Position numbers and translations under genes: made by a program
The notes under the pieces: generated by a model
Database searches by the model: none
The model's input: the letters and a program-made list of their open reading frames with translations, nothing else
Told to the model about the DNA's origin: nothing
In this document: piece by piece, positions 34,588 to 43,944 of the stretch
How positions within the stretch are numbered: position 1 is the stretch's first letter
Layout: every line of letters begins with the position of its first letter
Source of the DNA: Flavobacteriales bacterium
GTDB lineage: Bacteria; Bacteroidota; Bacteroidia; Flavobacteriales_F; PHOS-HE28
Direction: 5' to 3'
Length of the DNA: 64,000 nucleotides
NCBI GenBank assembly: GCA_016702645.1
Contig: JADJDP010000017.1
Span: 1 to 64,000 of the forward strand

Positions 34588-36462
34588 ATGCGCGTGCACC
34601 TGCAAGCCCCGCTCGTGCTGCTCAAACGTCTGGGCATGCTCCTGCTGCTCTTGACCCTCCTTCGCTGGATCTTCTTCTGGACATACCGTTCTTCCTTCCC
34701 CGAACTGGACCCCGGCCAGTTCTTCTGGATCACACTACAAGGCCTGCGCTTCGATGCGATGACGATCGTAGTCGCGAACGCGCTTTGGATCGTGCTCTCG
34801 CTCGTTCCATTACCGTGGTCCGAAAAGAAGGCGTGGCAACGGACCCTGGCCGTGCTCTTTGTCGTTGCGAACGCCGCGCTTCTTGTTGTGTGTTGCCTCG
34901 ACCTCCCTTATTACGGGTTCAATGGCAAGCGGCTCACGAGCGATGTGCTGGGGCAGACCGGTGCTGGCTTTCGCGAACTGCCGGGCATGCTCCTTCGGTA
35001 CTGGTGGGCGACCGTCATCTTCCTCGTTTTGCTGGTCGTGGTCATCCGCGCGGCGCGCAGGGGTTTCAAGCAGCAGTCCGGTGGTTTCGCAGCAAGACTG
35101 GGCATCTTCCTGGTGACGGGAGGCTTGCTCTTCTTGGTCGGGCGGGGTGGATGGCAATATCAAGGGCTCTCGCCTGCACATGCTGCCGATCATTCAGCCC
35201 CAGCCTGGGCGCCATTGGTCACGAACTCGGCCTTCACCTTGGGGTACTCGCTCACAGAGCCTCCGCTGCGCCAGCGCACTTGGTTCACGGCAGAAGAACT
35301 CGACCGGTTGATGCCGCTCCGGTATGAGATCCGGAGCGACAGTGTGAAGCCGAAGCCCAACGTCATTTTGCTGATCGTGGAGAGCATGGGGCGGGAATAC
35401 CTCGGCTCGCTCAACAGTAACGCCGGCTACTTCCCCTTCATGGATTCGTTGTGCGCACATTCGCTCGTGCTCACCAATGCCTACGCCAACGCCGAGCGGA
35501 GCAACAAGAGCATGTGCTCGATACTCGCGGGCATTCCATCCTTCACCGATGACGCCTTCATGAACACCGCCTACGCGGGCAATCCAGTGGAAGGGCTGGG
35601 CACACGGATGAAGGAGATGGGCTACAGTACGGCCTTCTTCCACGGCGGCATCAACGGCGAATACAAGTTCGATTCGTTCACCAAGGCCTGCGGATTCGAT
35701 CGCTACCATGGCAAGGACGAGTTCGGCGACGACCAGCACTACGATGATCACTGGGGCATCTACGACGAGGAGTTCCTACAATGGTCCGCGGAACGCCTCG
35801 AGGAACTACCCCAACCCTTCTGTTCGGCGGTGTTCACGCTCTCCTCGCACGATCCTTTTGTGATACCAGAACGCTATCGTGGGAAATTCCCGACCGGCGG
35901 TCAGGAGATCCATGAGAGCCTCGGCTACACGGACATGTCGTTGCGCCGTTTCTTCGACGAGGTGCGCACACACCCCTGGTTCGCCAACTCGGTCTTCGTC
36001 ATCACCGGCGATCACACCTTTCAATACAACGAGCATCCGCCGTGGTACACGAACCCTGCAGGACGCTTCTCGGTGCCGATCATCTTCTACGCTCCCGATG
36101 GCCGCTTCACCGGAAGAGACGAACGTGTTGCGCAACACCTCGACATCGTGCCTTCCATCCTTGATGTTGTCGGCTACCAAGGATCGGTGAACACCTTCGG
36201 TCAAAGCACGTTCCAGCGCGACCGACCGAACAGGGCGATGATCCACCTGGGTGGGCAGTACCGTTTGATCGAGGATGATCGGCTGCTGCTCTTCGATGGC
36301 GAACAGGCGATCGGGCTGTACGACTACCTCGGCGACACGCTTTGCGAACAAGACCTGCGCGCTTCAGAAGCTGAACGGACGAAGCAGATGACCGATGAAA
36401 TGAAGGCGGCGACCCAACGGCACGCTGCCGCGTTGCTCCGGAACAGCATGGCCGCGCGCTAG
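34588..36462 (+). CDS. LTA-synthase-like membrane sulfatase (alkaline phosphatase superfamily)
   Basis: 624 residues. Five N-terminal membrane helices (to about residue 185) followed by a periplasmic catalytic domain: NVILLIVESMGREYLG (metal-binding Glu), NKSMCSILAGIPSF (nucleophile at the Ser/Thr position), STAFFHGGINGEYKFDSF, FVITGDHTFQYNEHP (metal-binding Asp/His) and MLDVVGY-like ILDVVGYQG. In Firmicutes such enzymes polymerise lipoteichoic acid; Gram-negative members transfer phosphoglycerol or phosphoethanolamine to glycans. No glycan genes are adjacent, so the acceptor is unknown. Intact. Confidence 0.9.
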   Translation: MRVHLQAPLVLLKRLGMLLLLLTLLRWIFFWTYRSSFPELDPGQFFWITLQGLRFDAMTIVVANALWIVLSLVPLPWSEKKAWQRTLAVLFVVANAALLVVCCLDLPYYGFNGKRLTSDVLGQTGAGFRELPGMLLRYWWATVIFLVLLVVVIRAARRGFKQQSGGFAARLGIFLVTGGLLFLVGRGGWQYQGLSPAHAADHSAPAWAPLVTNSAFTLGYSLTEPPLRQRTWFTAEELDRLMPLRYEIRSDSVKPKPNVILLIVESMGREYLGSLNSNAGYFPFMDSLCAHSLVLTNAYANAERSNKSMCSILAGIPSFTDDAFMNTAYAGNPVEGLGTRMKEMGYSTAFFHGGINGEYKFDSFTKACGFDRYHGKDEFGDDQHYDDHWGIYDEEFLQWSAERLEELPQPFCSAVFTLSSHDPFVIPERYRGKFPTGGQEIHESLGYTDMSLRRFFDEVRTHPWFANSVFVITGDHTFQYNEHPPWYTNPAGRFSVPIIFYAPDGRFTGRDERVAQHLDIVPSILDVVGYQGSVNTFGQSTFQRDRPNRAMIHLGGQYRLIEDDRLLLFDGEQAIGLYDYLGDTLCEQDLRASEAERTKQMTDEMKAATQRHAAALLRNSMAAR

Positions 36463-36464
36463 CT

Positions 36465-36971
36465 TCAAACCTTCGTCTTCACCTTGCTCCACGGCTTCAC
36501 TTGCCAGGTTACCGTGCCCGTGGCGATGTGGTTCCCTGCGCTGTCCTTGAGCATCACGGTGTTGGTGTAATCCACGGAGTCCGCAGCTTGCAAGGGACCA
36601 ACCACATGCTCTTCGATCTCCCGCGCGGTGGGAACACAACTCGCGGTTGTGCGCTGCTTGGCTTGGTAGTGGTACTCCATCCGAAGCGTGCGCATGATCA
36701 TGCGATACTGCTTGGGATCCACCAGCTCAAGAACGGATAGTCCACTGCACATCTCAGCGGCCGTGGCCAGAGCGCACGCGTGCATGCCCTTGATGTGGTT
36801 CTGGTTGATGCGCCAATACGGGATCTCAACACTGATGCCGCCGGTCTTCAACGGCACGATCTTGAACCCATGGGGTCGGTTGAAGGGAACGATCCATGGA
36901 AAAATGAGGTTGGTCCACCAGCGTTGCAGCGCAGAGTTGCGGGCCTTTGCAAGGAGTGAAGGAACGTTCAT
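36465..36971 (-). CDS. DUF4442 hotdog-fold protein
   Basis: 168 residues. FPWIVPFNRPHGFKIVPLKT, WRINQNHIKGMHACALATAA and MRMEYHYQAKQ-type sequence (ending LRMEYHYQAKQR) define DUF4442, a thioesterase-like hotdog family; NHIKGMHACALATAAE is where catalytic residues sit in relatives. It probably acts on an acyl-CoA or acyl-ACP ester. The start overlaps the MazG-like gene stop (ATGA) so both are cotranscribed; convergent with the sulfatase gene. Confidence 0.8.
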   Translation of the reverse strand: MNVPSLLAKARNSALQRWWTNLIFPWIVPFNRPHGFKIVPLKTGGISVEIPYWRINQNHIKGMHACALATAAEMCSGLSVLELVDPKQYRMIMRTLRMEYHYQAKQRTTASCVPTAREIEEHVVGPLQAADSVDYTNTVMLKDSAGNHIATGTVTWQVKPWSKVKTKV

Positions 36972-37384
36972 GACCGATCGAGGATCGACGCGATATCGGG
37001 CTTGAAATACAATGCGCTCTTCATCACCTTCCCATCCTCGCGATAGATCGGTTTGCCATCCGCATCGAGCTTGCTCATGTTGCTCCGCTGGATCTCCCGG
37101 AACACCTCGTCCATCTTGTGTTCCAAGCCGTGCTTGAGCATGGTGCCACAGAGGATGTAGAGGATGTCGCCCAAGGCATCGGCCACTTCCACCAGATCGC
37201 CCTTCATCGCTGCATCCAGGTACTCCTCGTTCTCTTCGCGAATGAGCTTGTAGCGCAGCAACGCATCACGATCGCCGATAGCTCCTGTGGGACTGCTGGC
37301 ATTGGGTATCCCGAACGCATCGTGGAAGGTCCGCACATGCTCGGTAGCCTCGGCAAGGGTGAGGGCTTTGGTGGTCGTCTCCAT
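36968..37384 (-). CDS. MazG/PRA-PH-like nucleotide pyrophosphohydrolase
   Basis: 138 residues. All-alpha NTP pyrophosphohydrolase fold: KLIREENEEYLDAAMKGDLV and EVADALGDILYILCGTMLKH hold the metal-binding EExxE and ExxD sets. Hydrolyses a (d)NTP or phosphoribosyl-ATP-like substrate, possibly house-cleaning. No histidine genes nearby, so hisE is not assigned. Overlaps DUF4442 by four bases (ATGA). Divergent from the Bat operon. Confidence 0.82.
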   Translation of the reverse strand: METTTKALTLAEATEHVRTFHDAFGIPNASSPTGAIGDRDALLRYKLIREENEEYLDAAMKGDLVEVADALGDILYILCGTMLKHGLEHKMDEVFREIQRSNMSKLDADGKPIYREDGKVMKSALYFKPDIASILDRS

Positions 37385-37465
37385 GCCGTCGAAAGTAGGA
37401 ATGTGTTCGATCGATGCTTAACACACTTTAACCGCGTTCGACCATACCCCCGAACGGCCCTCCAG

Positions 37466-37473
37466 CACCTTTG
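37466..37473 (+). promoter_or_regulatory. Candidate -7 promoter element for the Bat operon (CACCTTTG)
   Basis: Seven of eight matches to TAnnTTTG, 45 bases before the MoxR gene and in the only non-coding gap of the operon's upstream side. Confidence 0.45.
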
Positions 37474-37517
37474 CGTTGAGCTTACGGCCGTAGGCCGAAC
37501 GCCAACCCACAACCCTC

Positions 37518-38545
37518 ATGGAAGAGACCCTTTCGACCGGTGCACCTGCGGTGACATCGGAGAGCATCCGCATGCTCAATGACCGTATCCAACAAGCCAG
37601 CGCGTTCGTGGACCTGATCGATCGCGAAATGGAGAAAGTGATCGTGGGCCAGAAGGACATGATCCAAAAGCTCTTGGTCGCCCTCCTTGCTGATGGCCAT
37701 GTGTTGCTGGAAGGCGTGCCCGGCCTGGCGAAGACCATGGCGATCAAAACCCTCGCACGGAGCGTGGATGTGGATTTCAGCCGCATCCAATTCACACCGG
37801 ACCTCTTGCCTGCCGATGTCATCGGAACGCTCATCTATAGCCAGCGCAGCGAGGAATTCACCGTGAAAAAGGGTCCCATCTTCAGCAACTTCGTTCTTGC
37901 TGACGAGATCAACCGGGCACCCGCCAAGGTACAGAGCGCCCTGCTGGAAGCGATGCAGGAGCGACAGGTCACCATCGGTTCACAGACCTACGCGTTACCC
38001 CAACCCTTCCTGGTCCTTGCCACGATGAACCCGATCGAGCAGGAAGGCACCTATCCCCTGCCGGAAGCACAGACCGACCGCTTCATGCTGAAAGTGGTCC
38101 TGGATTATCCGCGCCGCGAGGAAGAGAAGCTCATCATTCGCCAGAACACGCGCCCCGGTGGAATGCCCGAGGCGCAGAAAGTGGTAAAGGCCGAAGAGAT
38201 CCTGGCGGCACGCCAGCTCGTCCGCGAAGTATACATGGACGAAAAGATCGAGCAATACATCGTGGACATCGTGTACGCCACACGCAAGCCCGACCAGTAC
38301 AAACTCGGTGATCTAACGGCCATGATCGGCTTTGGTGGTAGTCCGCGAGCGAGCATCAACATGGCGTTGGCAGCCAAGGCCTTCGCCTTCACAAAGCGTC
38401 GCGGCTACGTCATCCCCGAGGATGTGCGCGCCGTATGCCCGATGTGTTACGCCACCGGATCGGGCTCACCTACGAGGCGGAAGCGGAGAACATCAGCGTG
38501 ATGGAGATCATCGATCGTGTACTGAACACGGTTGAAGTACCCTGA
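37518..38545 (+). CDS. MoxR-family AAA+ ATPase, frameshifted
   Basis: About 342 residues when joined. Opens the Bat operon. Walker A LLEGVPGLAKTMAIK, Walker B FVLADEINRAPAKVQSALLE, pore/sensor region FLVLATMNPIEQEGTYPLPE and sensor 2 FGGSPRASINM are the MoxR signature. A one-base deletion near 38442 garbles the last 35 codons; the other frame continues RHRIGLTYEAEAENISVMEI and ends at 38545. MoxR proteins act as chaperones for VWA-domain partners, here DUF58, BatA and BatB. Confidence 0.93.
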
Positions 38546-38558
38546 GATGGGAGCATGT

Positions 38559-38600
38559 GGTCATGTGCCCATGTGCACATGGTCGCATGAGCACATGACC
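38559..38600. repeat. CATG-rich inverted repeat with internal palindrome
   Basis: GGTCATGTGC (38559-38568) is the exact complement of GCACATGACC (38591-38600). Between them lies a perfect 14-base palindrome CCATGTGCACATGG (38569-38582). The element sits in the 55-base gap between MoxR and DUF58, ends at the base before the DUF58 ATG, and can fold as a cruciform. Confidence 0.75.
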
Positions 38601-39488
38601 ATGAACACCGCCCAACACACCAAGGACCTCCTGAAGAAGGTGCGCCTGATCGAGCTGAAGACACGCGGCTTGAGCCAGCACATCTTCAGCGGGGAATACC
38701 ACAGTGCGTTCAAGGGTCGTGGCATGACCTTCAGTGAGGTGCGTGAATACAGTGCCGGCGATGAAGTCCGGACGATCGATTGGAACGTTACGGCGCGCTT
38801 CGGGCATCCTTTCGTGAAGGTGTTCGAGGAGGAGCGTGAACTCACCGCCATGCTCATCGCCGACGTGAGCGGCTCGGAGGACTTCGGTACCGCCCAACTG
38901 CTCAAGCGGGAACTGATCACGGAAGTATGCGCCACCATCGCCTTCAGCGCCATCCGCAACAACGACAAAGTGGGCCTGATCCTCTTCAGCGACAAGGTGG
39001 ATAAGTTCATTCCGCCGAAGAAAGGCCGCAGCCATATCCTGCGCATCGTGCGCGAACTGCTTGAGTTCCGCCCTGACGGCAAGGGCACGGACATCGCCGA
39101 GGCGCTCCGCTACTTGAACAACGTCATCAAGAAGCGCAGCATCGCCTTCCTGGTGAGCGACATGATGGACAATGGGTACGAGGATGCGTTGAAGATCGCG
39201 AACCGTCGCCACGACCTCGTTGTGCTGCGCACCGCCGATCCGCGCGAGAGCGAACTACCCAACGTTGGCCTGGTGCGCTTCGCCGATCCGGAAACCGGCG
39301 ACATGCGGTGGGTGAACACCGGCAGCCGTGCGGTGCGGAACTCCTACCGCGCTTCTGCCCTGAAACACCAGCAGCGCACACGCGAACTCCTGCGCCGCAG
39401 CGGTGTGGACAACGCGGTCATCACAACGGACGAAGGATATGTCCGCCCGCTCATGCGGCTATTCAAACAACGCGAGGGCGCACGATGA
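38601..39488 (+). CDS. DUF58 protein of the Bat operon
   Basis: About 295 residues. DUF58 proteins carry a degenerate VWA fold: YSAGDEVRTIDWNVTARFGH is the diagnostic block, followed by MLIADVSGSEDFGT (partial MIDAS), VGLILFSDKVDKFIPPKKGR and IAFLVSDMMDNGYED. It partners with MoxR and the Bat VWA proteins. The start is uncertain: ATG codons occur at 38595 and 38601 within or after the CATG repeat, and the longer frame to 38532 lies wholly inside that repeat. Ends overlapping the next gene (ATGA). Confidence 0.88.
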   Translation: MNTAQHTKDLLKKVRLIELKTRGLSQHIFSGEYHSAFKGRGMTFSEVREYSAGDEVRTIDWNVTARFGHPFVKVFEEERELTAMLIADVSGSEDFGTAQLLKRELITEVCATIAFSAIRNNDKVGLILFSDKVDKFIPPKKGRSHILRIVRELLEFRPDGKGTDIAEALRYLNNVIKKRSIAFLVSDMMDNGYEDALKIANRRHDLVVLRTADPRESELPNVGLVRFADPETGDMRWVNTGSRAVRNSYRASALKHQQRTRELLRRSGVDNAVITTDEGYVRPLMRLFKQREGAR

Positions 39489-40426
39489 GGACCGTCGCTT
39501 GCATCGCTTCCCTGTTGTCGTTCGGTGCGTTCGCACAGAGCGGTGATCGGATCGTTTCCGCACAGATCGACCGGGATTCGATCCTCATCGGTGAGCAGGT
39601 CGTGCTCACCCTGCAGGTGGACCCCGACGGGCTCCCGGTGACATGGCCGATGATCGGCGACACGCTCGCACCGCACATCGAAGTGGTCGGTGACAGCGGC
39701 TTGGACACGCTACAGGGAGACGGTACGGAGAGGGGTGGCAGGCATGCGCGTGGTGCGTCGGCTCTACCTCACCTCGTTCGATACGGGTTACTGGGCGCTG
39801 CCCCCCTTGCGTTTCCGCATTGGCATGCAGGACCTGGAGAGCGAGGCCTTCCTGCTGCATGTGCAGGGCATTCAACTGGACAGCGCAGCAACACCAAGGA
39901 CATCAAGCCGATCGAGCTGCCCTTCAGCTTGACGTGGTGGCTGAGAGAGCAATGGATGTGGATCGCAGGTGGGAGCGCCATCGCTTTGGCTTTCGTTGCC
40001 TTGATCCTGCTCATCCGCCGCTTCAGACGGAAAGTTCCCGAAGTGGAGATCGAAGCTCCTGTGATCCCGCTGCATGAACGGGTGCTTTTGCAATTGGAAG
40101 CGTTGGACAGGGAGCGGGTCTGGCAGCAAGGCGACCACAAGAGCTACCAGTCGCGATTGACGGACCTGTTGCGCGGCTACATCGAAGAGCGCTACCGTGT
40201 TCCAGCGCTCGAACGCACCACGGACGAATTGCTGCACGAACTGCGTGTGAGCCCACTATCCATGGAGCAGCAAAGTCTTTTGGCAAACCTGCTTCGTCTT
40301 GCGGACATGGTGAAGTTCGCCAAAGCCCTGCCCTCACCGCAGGAGAACGAACAAATGATGGTGAGCGCCGTGCGCTTCATCCGCGAAACCGTTCCAACGA
40401 ACCGAGCCGATGCACCGCGCACCTGA
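39485..40426 (+). CDS. BatD-like membrane protein, doubly frameshifted
   Basis: About 314 residues when joined. Signal peptide, then a BatD-type N-terminal beta domain (IVSAQIDRDSILIGEQVVLT, LQVDPDGLPVTWP). The middle must be read in another frame between about 39725 and 39895, giving VVRRLYLTSFDTGYWALPPL and RIGMQDLESEAFLLHVQG. After the shift back come a membrane helix (MWIAGGSAIALAFVALILLI) and a cytosolic domain (YQSRLTDLLRGYIEERYRVP, ALERTTDELLHELRVSPLSM) resembling DUF4381-like tails. It is distinct from the BatD gene at 43945; it occupies the position of the extra Bat protein found between DUF58 and BatA in Bacteroidota. Confidence 0.75.
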   Translation: MRTVACIASLLSFGAFAQSGDRIVSAQIDRDSILIGEQVVLTLQVDPDGLPVTWPMIGDTLAPHIEVVGDSGLDTLQGDGTERGGRHARGASALPHLVRYGLLGAAPLAFPHWHAGPGERGLPAACAGHSTGQRSNTKDIKPIELPFSLTWWLREQWMWIAGGSAIALAFVALILLIRRFRRKVPEVEIEAPVIPLHERVLLQLEALDRERVWQQGDHKSYQSRLTDLLRGYIEERYRVPALERTTDELLHELRVSPLSMEQQSLLANLLRLADMVKFAKALPSPQENEQMMVSAVRFIRETVPTNRADAPRT

Positions 40427-41492
40427 TCGTTGGGTACTTCTGGGATGGACACTGGCCGCGCTGGTGGGCGCTGCTTGTGTTACCTACCTCCTCGTACAGC
40501 GCTATGAACTGGCAAACCCGAACGTGCTCTGGTTCCTTCTTGTGCTGGTACCGGTGGTGGTCCTTCGATACTGGCGTGAAGGGCGGCAGGCGACGCAAGT
40601 GCGGATGTCGGCCATGAAGAGCCAGTTGCAACGCCCCTTCGATCTGGTCGCCTTCCTACGACCGATGAGCTTTTCCGCAGCGATCGCCGGCACGGCCTTG
40701 TTGCTGTTGGCCATGGCACGGCCGCAGAGCCACGACAGCAAGGAAGATGTTAAACGCGAGGGAATAGACATCGTCATCGCGTTCGACATCAGCGCCAGCA
40801 TGCTCGCCAAAGACCTGAAGCCCGACCGCCTCGAGGCTTCCAAGCGCGTGGGCATGGACTTCATCGATGGTCGCCCCAACGACCGCATCGGTTTGGTGGT
40901 GTACGAAGGGGAGGCTTACACCCAATGCCCGCTCACCACGGATCATCGCGTACTGAAGGAACTCTTCGATGGTTCTCGTTCCGGTCTGATCCAAGGAGGT
41001 ACCGCCGTTGGCATGGGCCTCGCCACTGCACTGAACCGCCTTCGGGAGAGCACAGCAAAGAGCAAAGTGGTGATCCTCCTCACCGATGGTGTGAACAATA
41101 CGGGCACCGTGCAACCAGTGGATGCAGCCATGATCGCCGAGGAACTCGGCATCCGCGTTTATACGATCGGGGTGGGAACGCGTGGTAAAGCACTCACACC
41201 CGTCACCCAATACTCCGACGGTCAATACCGGTACGAGTACGTTGACGTGGATCTGGACGAAGCAACGCTGGAGCAGATCGCCAGCATGACCGGTGGCAAG
41301 TATTTCCGCGCCACGGACGAGCGCAAGCTGAAGGAGATTTACGCCGAGATCGACCGCTTGGAAAAGACGCGCATAGAAGTGGAGCAGTTCACCTTCCGCA
41401 TCGAGGAGTACCACGAGCTGGCCTTGTTCGGCTGCTTGCTCCTCCTGACCGGCGGTGTGCTCGACAGAACCCTGTTCCGCGGAATGGCATGA
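40410..41492 (+). CDS. batA: BatA, VWA-domain membrane protein
   Basis: 360 residues. Two N-terminal membrane helices, a VWA domain with the MIDAS motif DISASM (residues ~128-133, followed by T and D at GGTAVG and LLTDGVNNTG), and a C-terminal membrane helix. The first pair of the Bat series (Bacteroides aerotolerance). It probably senses or bears load in the periplasm or inner membrane; the MIDAS metal site is intact. Overlaps both neighbours. Confidence 0.9.
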   Translation: MHRAPDRWVLLGWTLAALVGAACVTYLLVQRYELANPNVLWFLLVLVPVVVLRYWREGRQATQVRMSAMKSQLQRPFDLVAFLRPMSFSAAIAGTALLLLAMARPQSHDSKEDVKREGIDIVIAFDISASMLAKDLKPDRLEASKRVGMDFIDGRPNDRIGLVVYEGEAYTQCPLTTDHRVLKELFDGSRSGLIQGGTAVGMGLATALNRLRESTAKSKVVILLTDGVNNTGTVQPVDAAMIAEELGIRVYTIGVGTRGKALTPVTQYSDGQYRYEYVDVDLDEATLEQIASMTGGKYFRATDERKLKEIYAEIDRLEKTRIEVEQFTFRIEEYHELALFGCLLLLTGGVLDRTLFRGMA

Positions 41493-42634
41493 GCAGCCAG
41501 GGCACATACCATTTCAGGTCCGCATCGGTGATCGTGCTTGCGGTGGAACTTCTTACGTGGGCGCTGATGCTCGGAACATGGTGGCTGCTGGATCGTGAGG
41601 TCCCCTCCTTCCGCTTCGAACGGCCTGAAATGCTGCGAGGGATGCTTGGCGGACCGTTGCTGGTCCTGCTGTTCATCATCGACCTGGCATGGCGTAACCG
41701 CGCGCTGAGACGCTTTGCGCACAGCACCACCTTGCAGCGCATGGTGCCGGGTGTCTCCACAACACGCACGGTGCTGCGCTTCCTCCTGTTGCGTCATGGT
41801 CTTGGTTTCGCGGTCCTTGCACTGGCCGCGCCCCAACTGGGTTCACGAGAAGAGGTTGTCAAGTCCAAGGGCATCGATCTGGTGGTGGCGGTCGACGTGA
41901 GCAATAGCATGGCCTGCGAGGACCTCAAGCCGAGCCGGATGCTCGCCACGCGCCGTGCCTTGGAGCAACTGATCGATCGATCGAAGGGGGATCGGCTCGG
42001 CATCGTGGTGTTCGCCGGTGAGGCGTTCGTGCAACTGCCGATCACCACGGATCGTTCCGCCGCCAAGTTGTTCCTGAGCACGGTGGGACCGGGATCCGTG
42101 GGTACCCAAGGAACCGCCATCGGCGCAGCCATCGATCTAGCACTGCAGTCCTTCGACCGGGAGAGCCCGAGCGGAAAGGCCATCATCGTCATCACCGATG
42201 GGGAGAACCACGAGGATGACGCCATCGGCGCCGCACAGCGCGCAGCTGCCGAGAACATCGTGGTGCATACCGTGGGCATGGGCACACCCGAAGGCGGACC
42301 GCTTCCGGTGAAGGTGAACGGCCGCATGCAAGGCTTCCGGAAGGACGCCGATGGAACCACGGTCGTGAGCCGATTGAACGAAGCCATGTTACGGCGGATA
42401 GCGAAGGAGGGCAACGGCGCATATGTGCGCGCCACCACCACGTCGACCGGCATCCTCGAACTGGTGGACCAATTGAAGACCATGGACAAGGCGGAAACAG
42501 GATCCACCATCTACACAGCGCACGAAGACCAGTTCCAATACCCGCTCGGGATGGCGATCGTGCTTTGCCTCTGTTCGCTGTTGCTCGGCGAGCAGCGAAA
42601 TCCGCGTGCCGCCTGGCGGGCGTTGAACGCATGA
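41489..42634 (+). CDS. batB: BatB, VWA-domain membrane protein
   Basis: 381 residues, paralogue of BatA. Membrane helices near residues 10-35 and 55-68 and a hydrophobic stretch near 95-110, MIDAS DVSNSMAC, GTQGTAIGAAI and VITDGENHEDDA, and a final helix (MAIVLCLCSLLLGEQ). Acts with BatA. Start overlaps the BatA stop (ATGA); end overlaps the TPR gene. Confidence 0.9.
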   Translation: MSSQGTYHFRSASVIVLAVELLTWALMLGTWWLLDREVPSFRFERPEMLRGMLGGPLLVLLFIIDLAWRNRALRRFAHSTTLQRMVPGVSTTRTVLRFLLLRHGLGFAVLALAAPQLGSREEVVKSKGIDLVVAVDVSNSMACEDLKPSRMLATRRALEQLIDRSKGDRLGIVVFAGEAFVQLPITTDRSAAKLFLSTVGPGSVGTQGTAIGAAIDLALQSFDRESPSGKAIIVITDGENHEDDAIGAAQRAAAENIVVHTVGMGTPEGGPLPVKVNGRMQGFRKDADGTTVVSRLNEAMLRRIAKEGNGAYVRATTTSTGILELVDQLKTMDKAETGSTIYTAHEDQFQYPLGMAIVLCLCSLLLGEQRNPRAAWRALNA

Positions 42635-43431
42635 GGAACTTGCCCGTCATAGCAGCGGTATTGCTCGTTGGCTGCGGCAGCGAGCAGGAACAGCTCGCTG
42701 AACGCGCACTGCGTCATGGGGCCGCACGATACAACGATGGGCAGTTCCCAGCGGCCGACAGTTCCTTTGCGGAAGCACCGCTGGATGAACGCGCGGTCTT
42801 CGATCGTGGCAACGCCAACTTCCGCATGCGGCAATGGACGTCGGCCATCGCGCACTTCCGGGAAGCGGCCACCATGGACAGTTCGCGCTTGGAACAGGCT
42901 CGCGCACGGTTCAACTTGGGCAATGCGCACCTTGCGGAAGCGATGCTCGCCGATACCCTCGCCCGTCAGCAACAGGAACTGCTGGACGGCATTCGTGTCG
43001 AGGGACCGGACATCGCCACAAAAGTGAGCCAATTCGTACTGCGTGATTCGATCCAACGCGATGTTCAACGCCTCCAAGCCTTGATCGACTCGTCCCTCAC
43101 CGCCGCACTGGAGAGTTTCCGAGCGAGCCTGCGCAACCAGCCGACGGACGACGACGCGCGATACAACTTCGCCTATACCCAGAGGTTGATCACCCGTCGA
43201 CCCAATGCTGGGGATGACGGCAGCAAAGGAGGCGACGGTGACAAGGACAAGGAACTCAGCGCGCGTGCGCAGCAGATCATGAAAAAGGCCGATGAACTTG
43301 TTGAACAGTACAAATTCGAGGAGGCCTTGAGCGTAATGCAGCAAGGCTTGAAGGAAGACCCGAGCCTGAAGGCGAAGAAAGAATACATGGACAAGCTGGA
43401 TGTGGTGACCAAAGCAGCAAAAGCCTCATGA
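42631..43431 (+). CDS. BatC-like TPR lipoprotein
   Basis: 266 residues from MRNLPVIAAVLLVGC, a clear lipobox. TPR-like repeats (FDRGNANFRMRQWTSAIAHF, ARFNLGNAHLAEAMLADTLA, SFRASLRNQPTDDDARYNFA, YKFEEALSVMQQGL). The BatC-type region with a long charged segment (KGGDGDKDKELS) lies near residue 215. Probably a periplasmic scaffold for BatA/B. Coupled to BatB upstream and the Gln-rich gene downstream. Confidence 0.82.
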   Translation: MRNLPVIAAVLLVGCGSEQEQLAERALRHGAARYNDGQFPAADSSFAEAPLDERAVFDRGNANFRMRQWTSAIAHFREAATMDSSRLEQARARFNLGNAHLAEAMLADTLARQQQELLDGIRVEGPDIATKVSQFVLRDSIQRDVQRLQALIDSSLTAALESFRASLRNQPTDDDARYNFAYTQRLITRRPNAGDDGSKGGDGDKDKELSARAQQIMKKADELVEQYKFEEALSVMQQGLKEDPSLKAKKEYMDKLDVVTKAAKAS

Positions 43432-43943
43432 TGAAGCGCACCATCCACTTGATCGCCATGTTGCTCACCGTCATGGTGTCGCAGGCGCAGACCAGCTCCG
43501 CAGAGGAGTACTTCAACCTTGCGGCCAGACAATACGTGAAGGAGGACAAGCTCGCGGCATTGAAGACACTGGACAAAGGCCTGCAAGCGCACCCCGGCGA
43601 CGCGCGCATGCTGAAGTTGGCGGAGGAGCTGTTGAAGGAACAACAGCAACAACAGCAAGCCCAACAGCAACAACAGAAGCAGCAGGACGAACAGCAGAAA
43701 AAGGAAGAACAGGACCAACAAAAAGCGCAGCAGGAACAGCAGAAGAAGGAGCAACAAGAACAAGAGCAAGCACAGCAAGGCGAACGCGAGGACGGTCGGA
43801 AGAAACCCCAACCCGGTCGCATTGCTCCCCAGGATGCCGAGCGCATCCTCGATGCTCTGGAACGCCAGGAACAAGGAACCCAGGACAAGGTGCGCGCTCG
43901 CATGCGCCCGGTACAACGTCGTCGCATTGAAAAGGACTGGTGA
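43428..43943 (+). CDS. Gln-rich coiled-coil Bat protein
   Basis: 171 residues. A signal peptide ends near SQAQ. After a short TPR-like part (EEYFNLAARQYVKEDKLAAL) comes a low-complexity stretch of about 60 residues, residues 68-130, made almost only of Q, E and K (many QQQ and QKK units), which should form a long single helix or coiled coil. The tail RIAPQDAERILDALERQEQG is the 'AERIL.AL...E' motif seen at the end of BatC-type proteins and precedes BatD. Low-complexity expansion may be a length-variable linker. Coupled start (ATGATG). Confidence 0.75.
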   Translation: MMKRTIHLIAMLLTVMVSQAQTSSAEEYFNLAARQYVKEDKLAALKTLDKGLQAHPGDARMLKLAEELLKEQQQQQQAQQQQQKQQDEQQKKEEQDQQKAQQEQQKKEQQEQEQAQQGEREDGRKKPQPGRIAPQDAERILDALERQEQGTQDKVRARMRPVQRRRIEKDW

Positions 43944-43944
43944 C

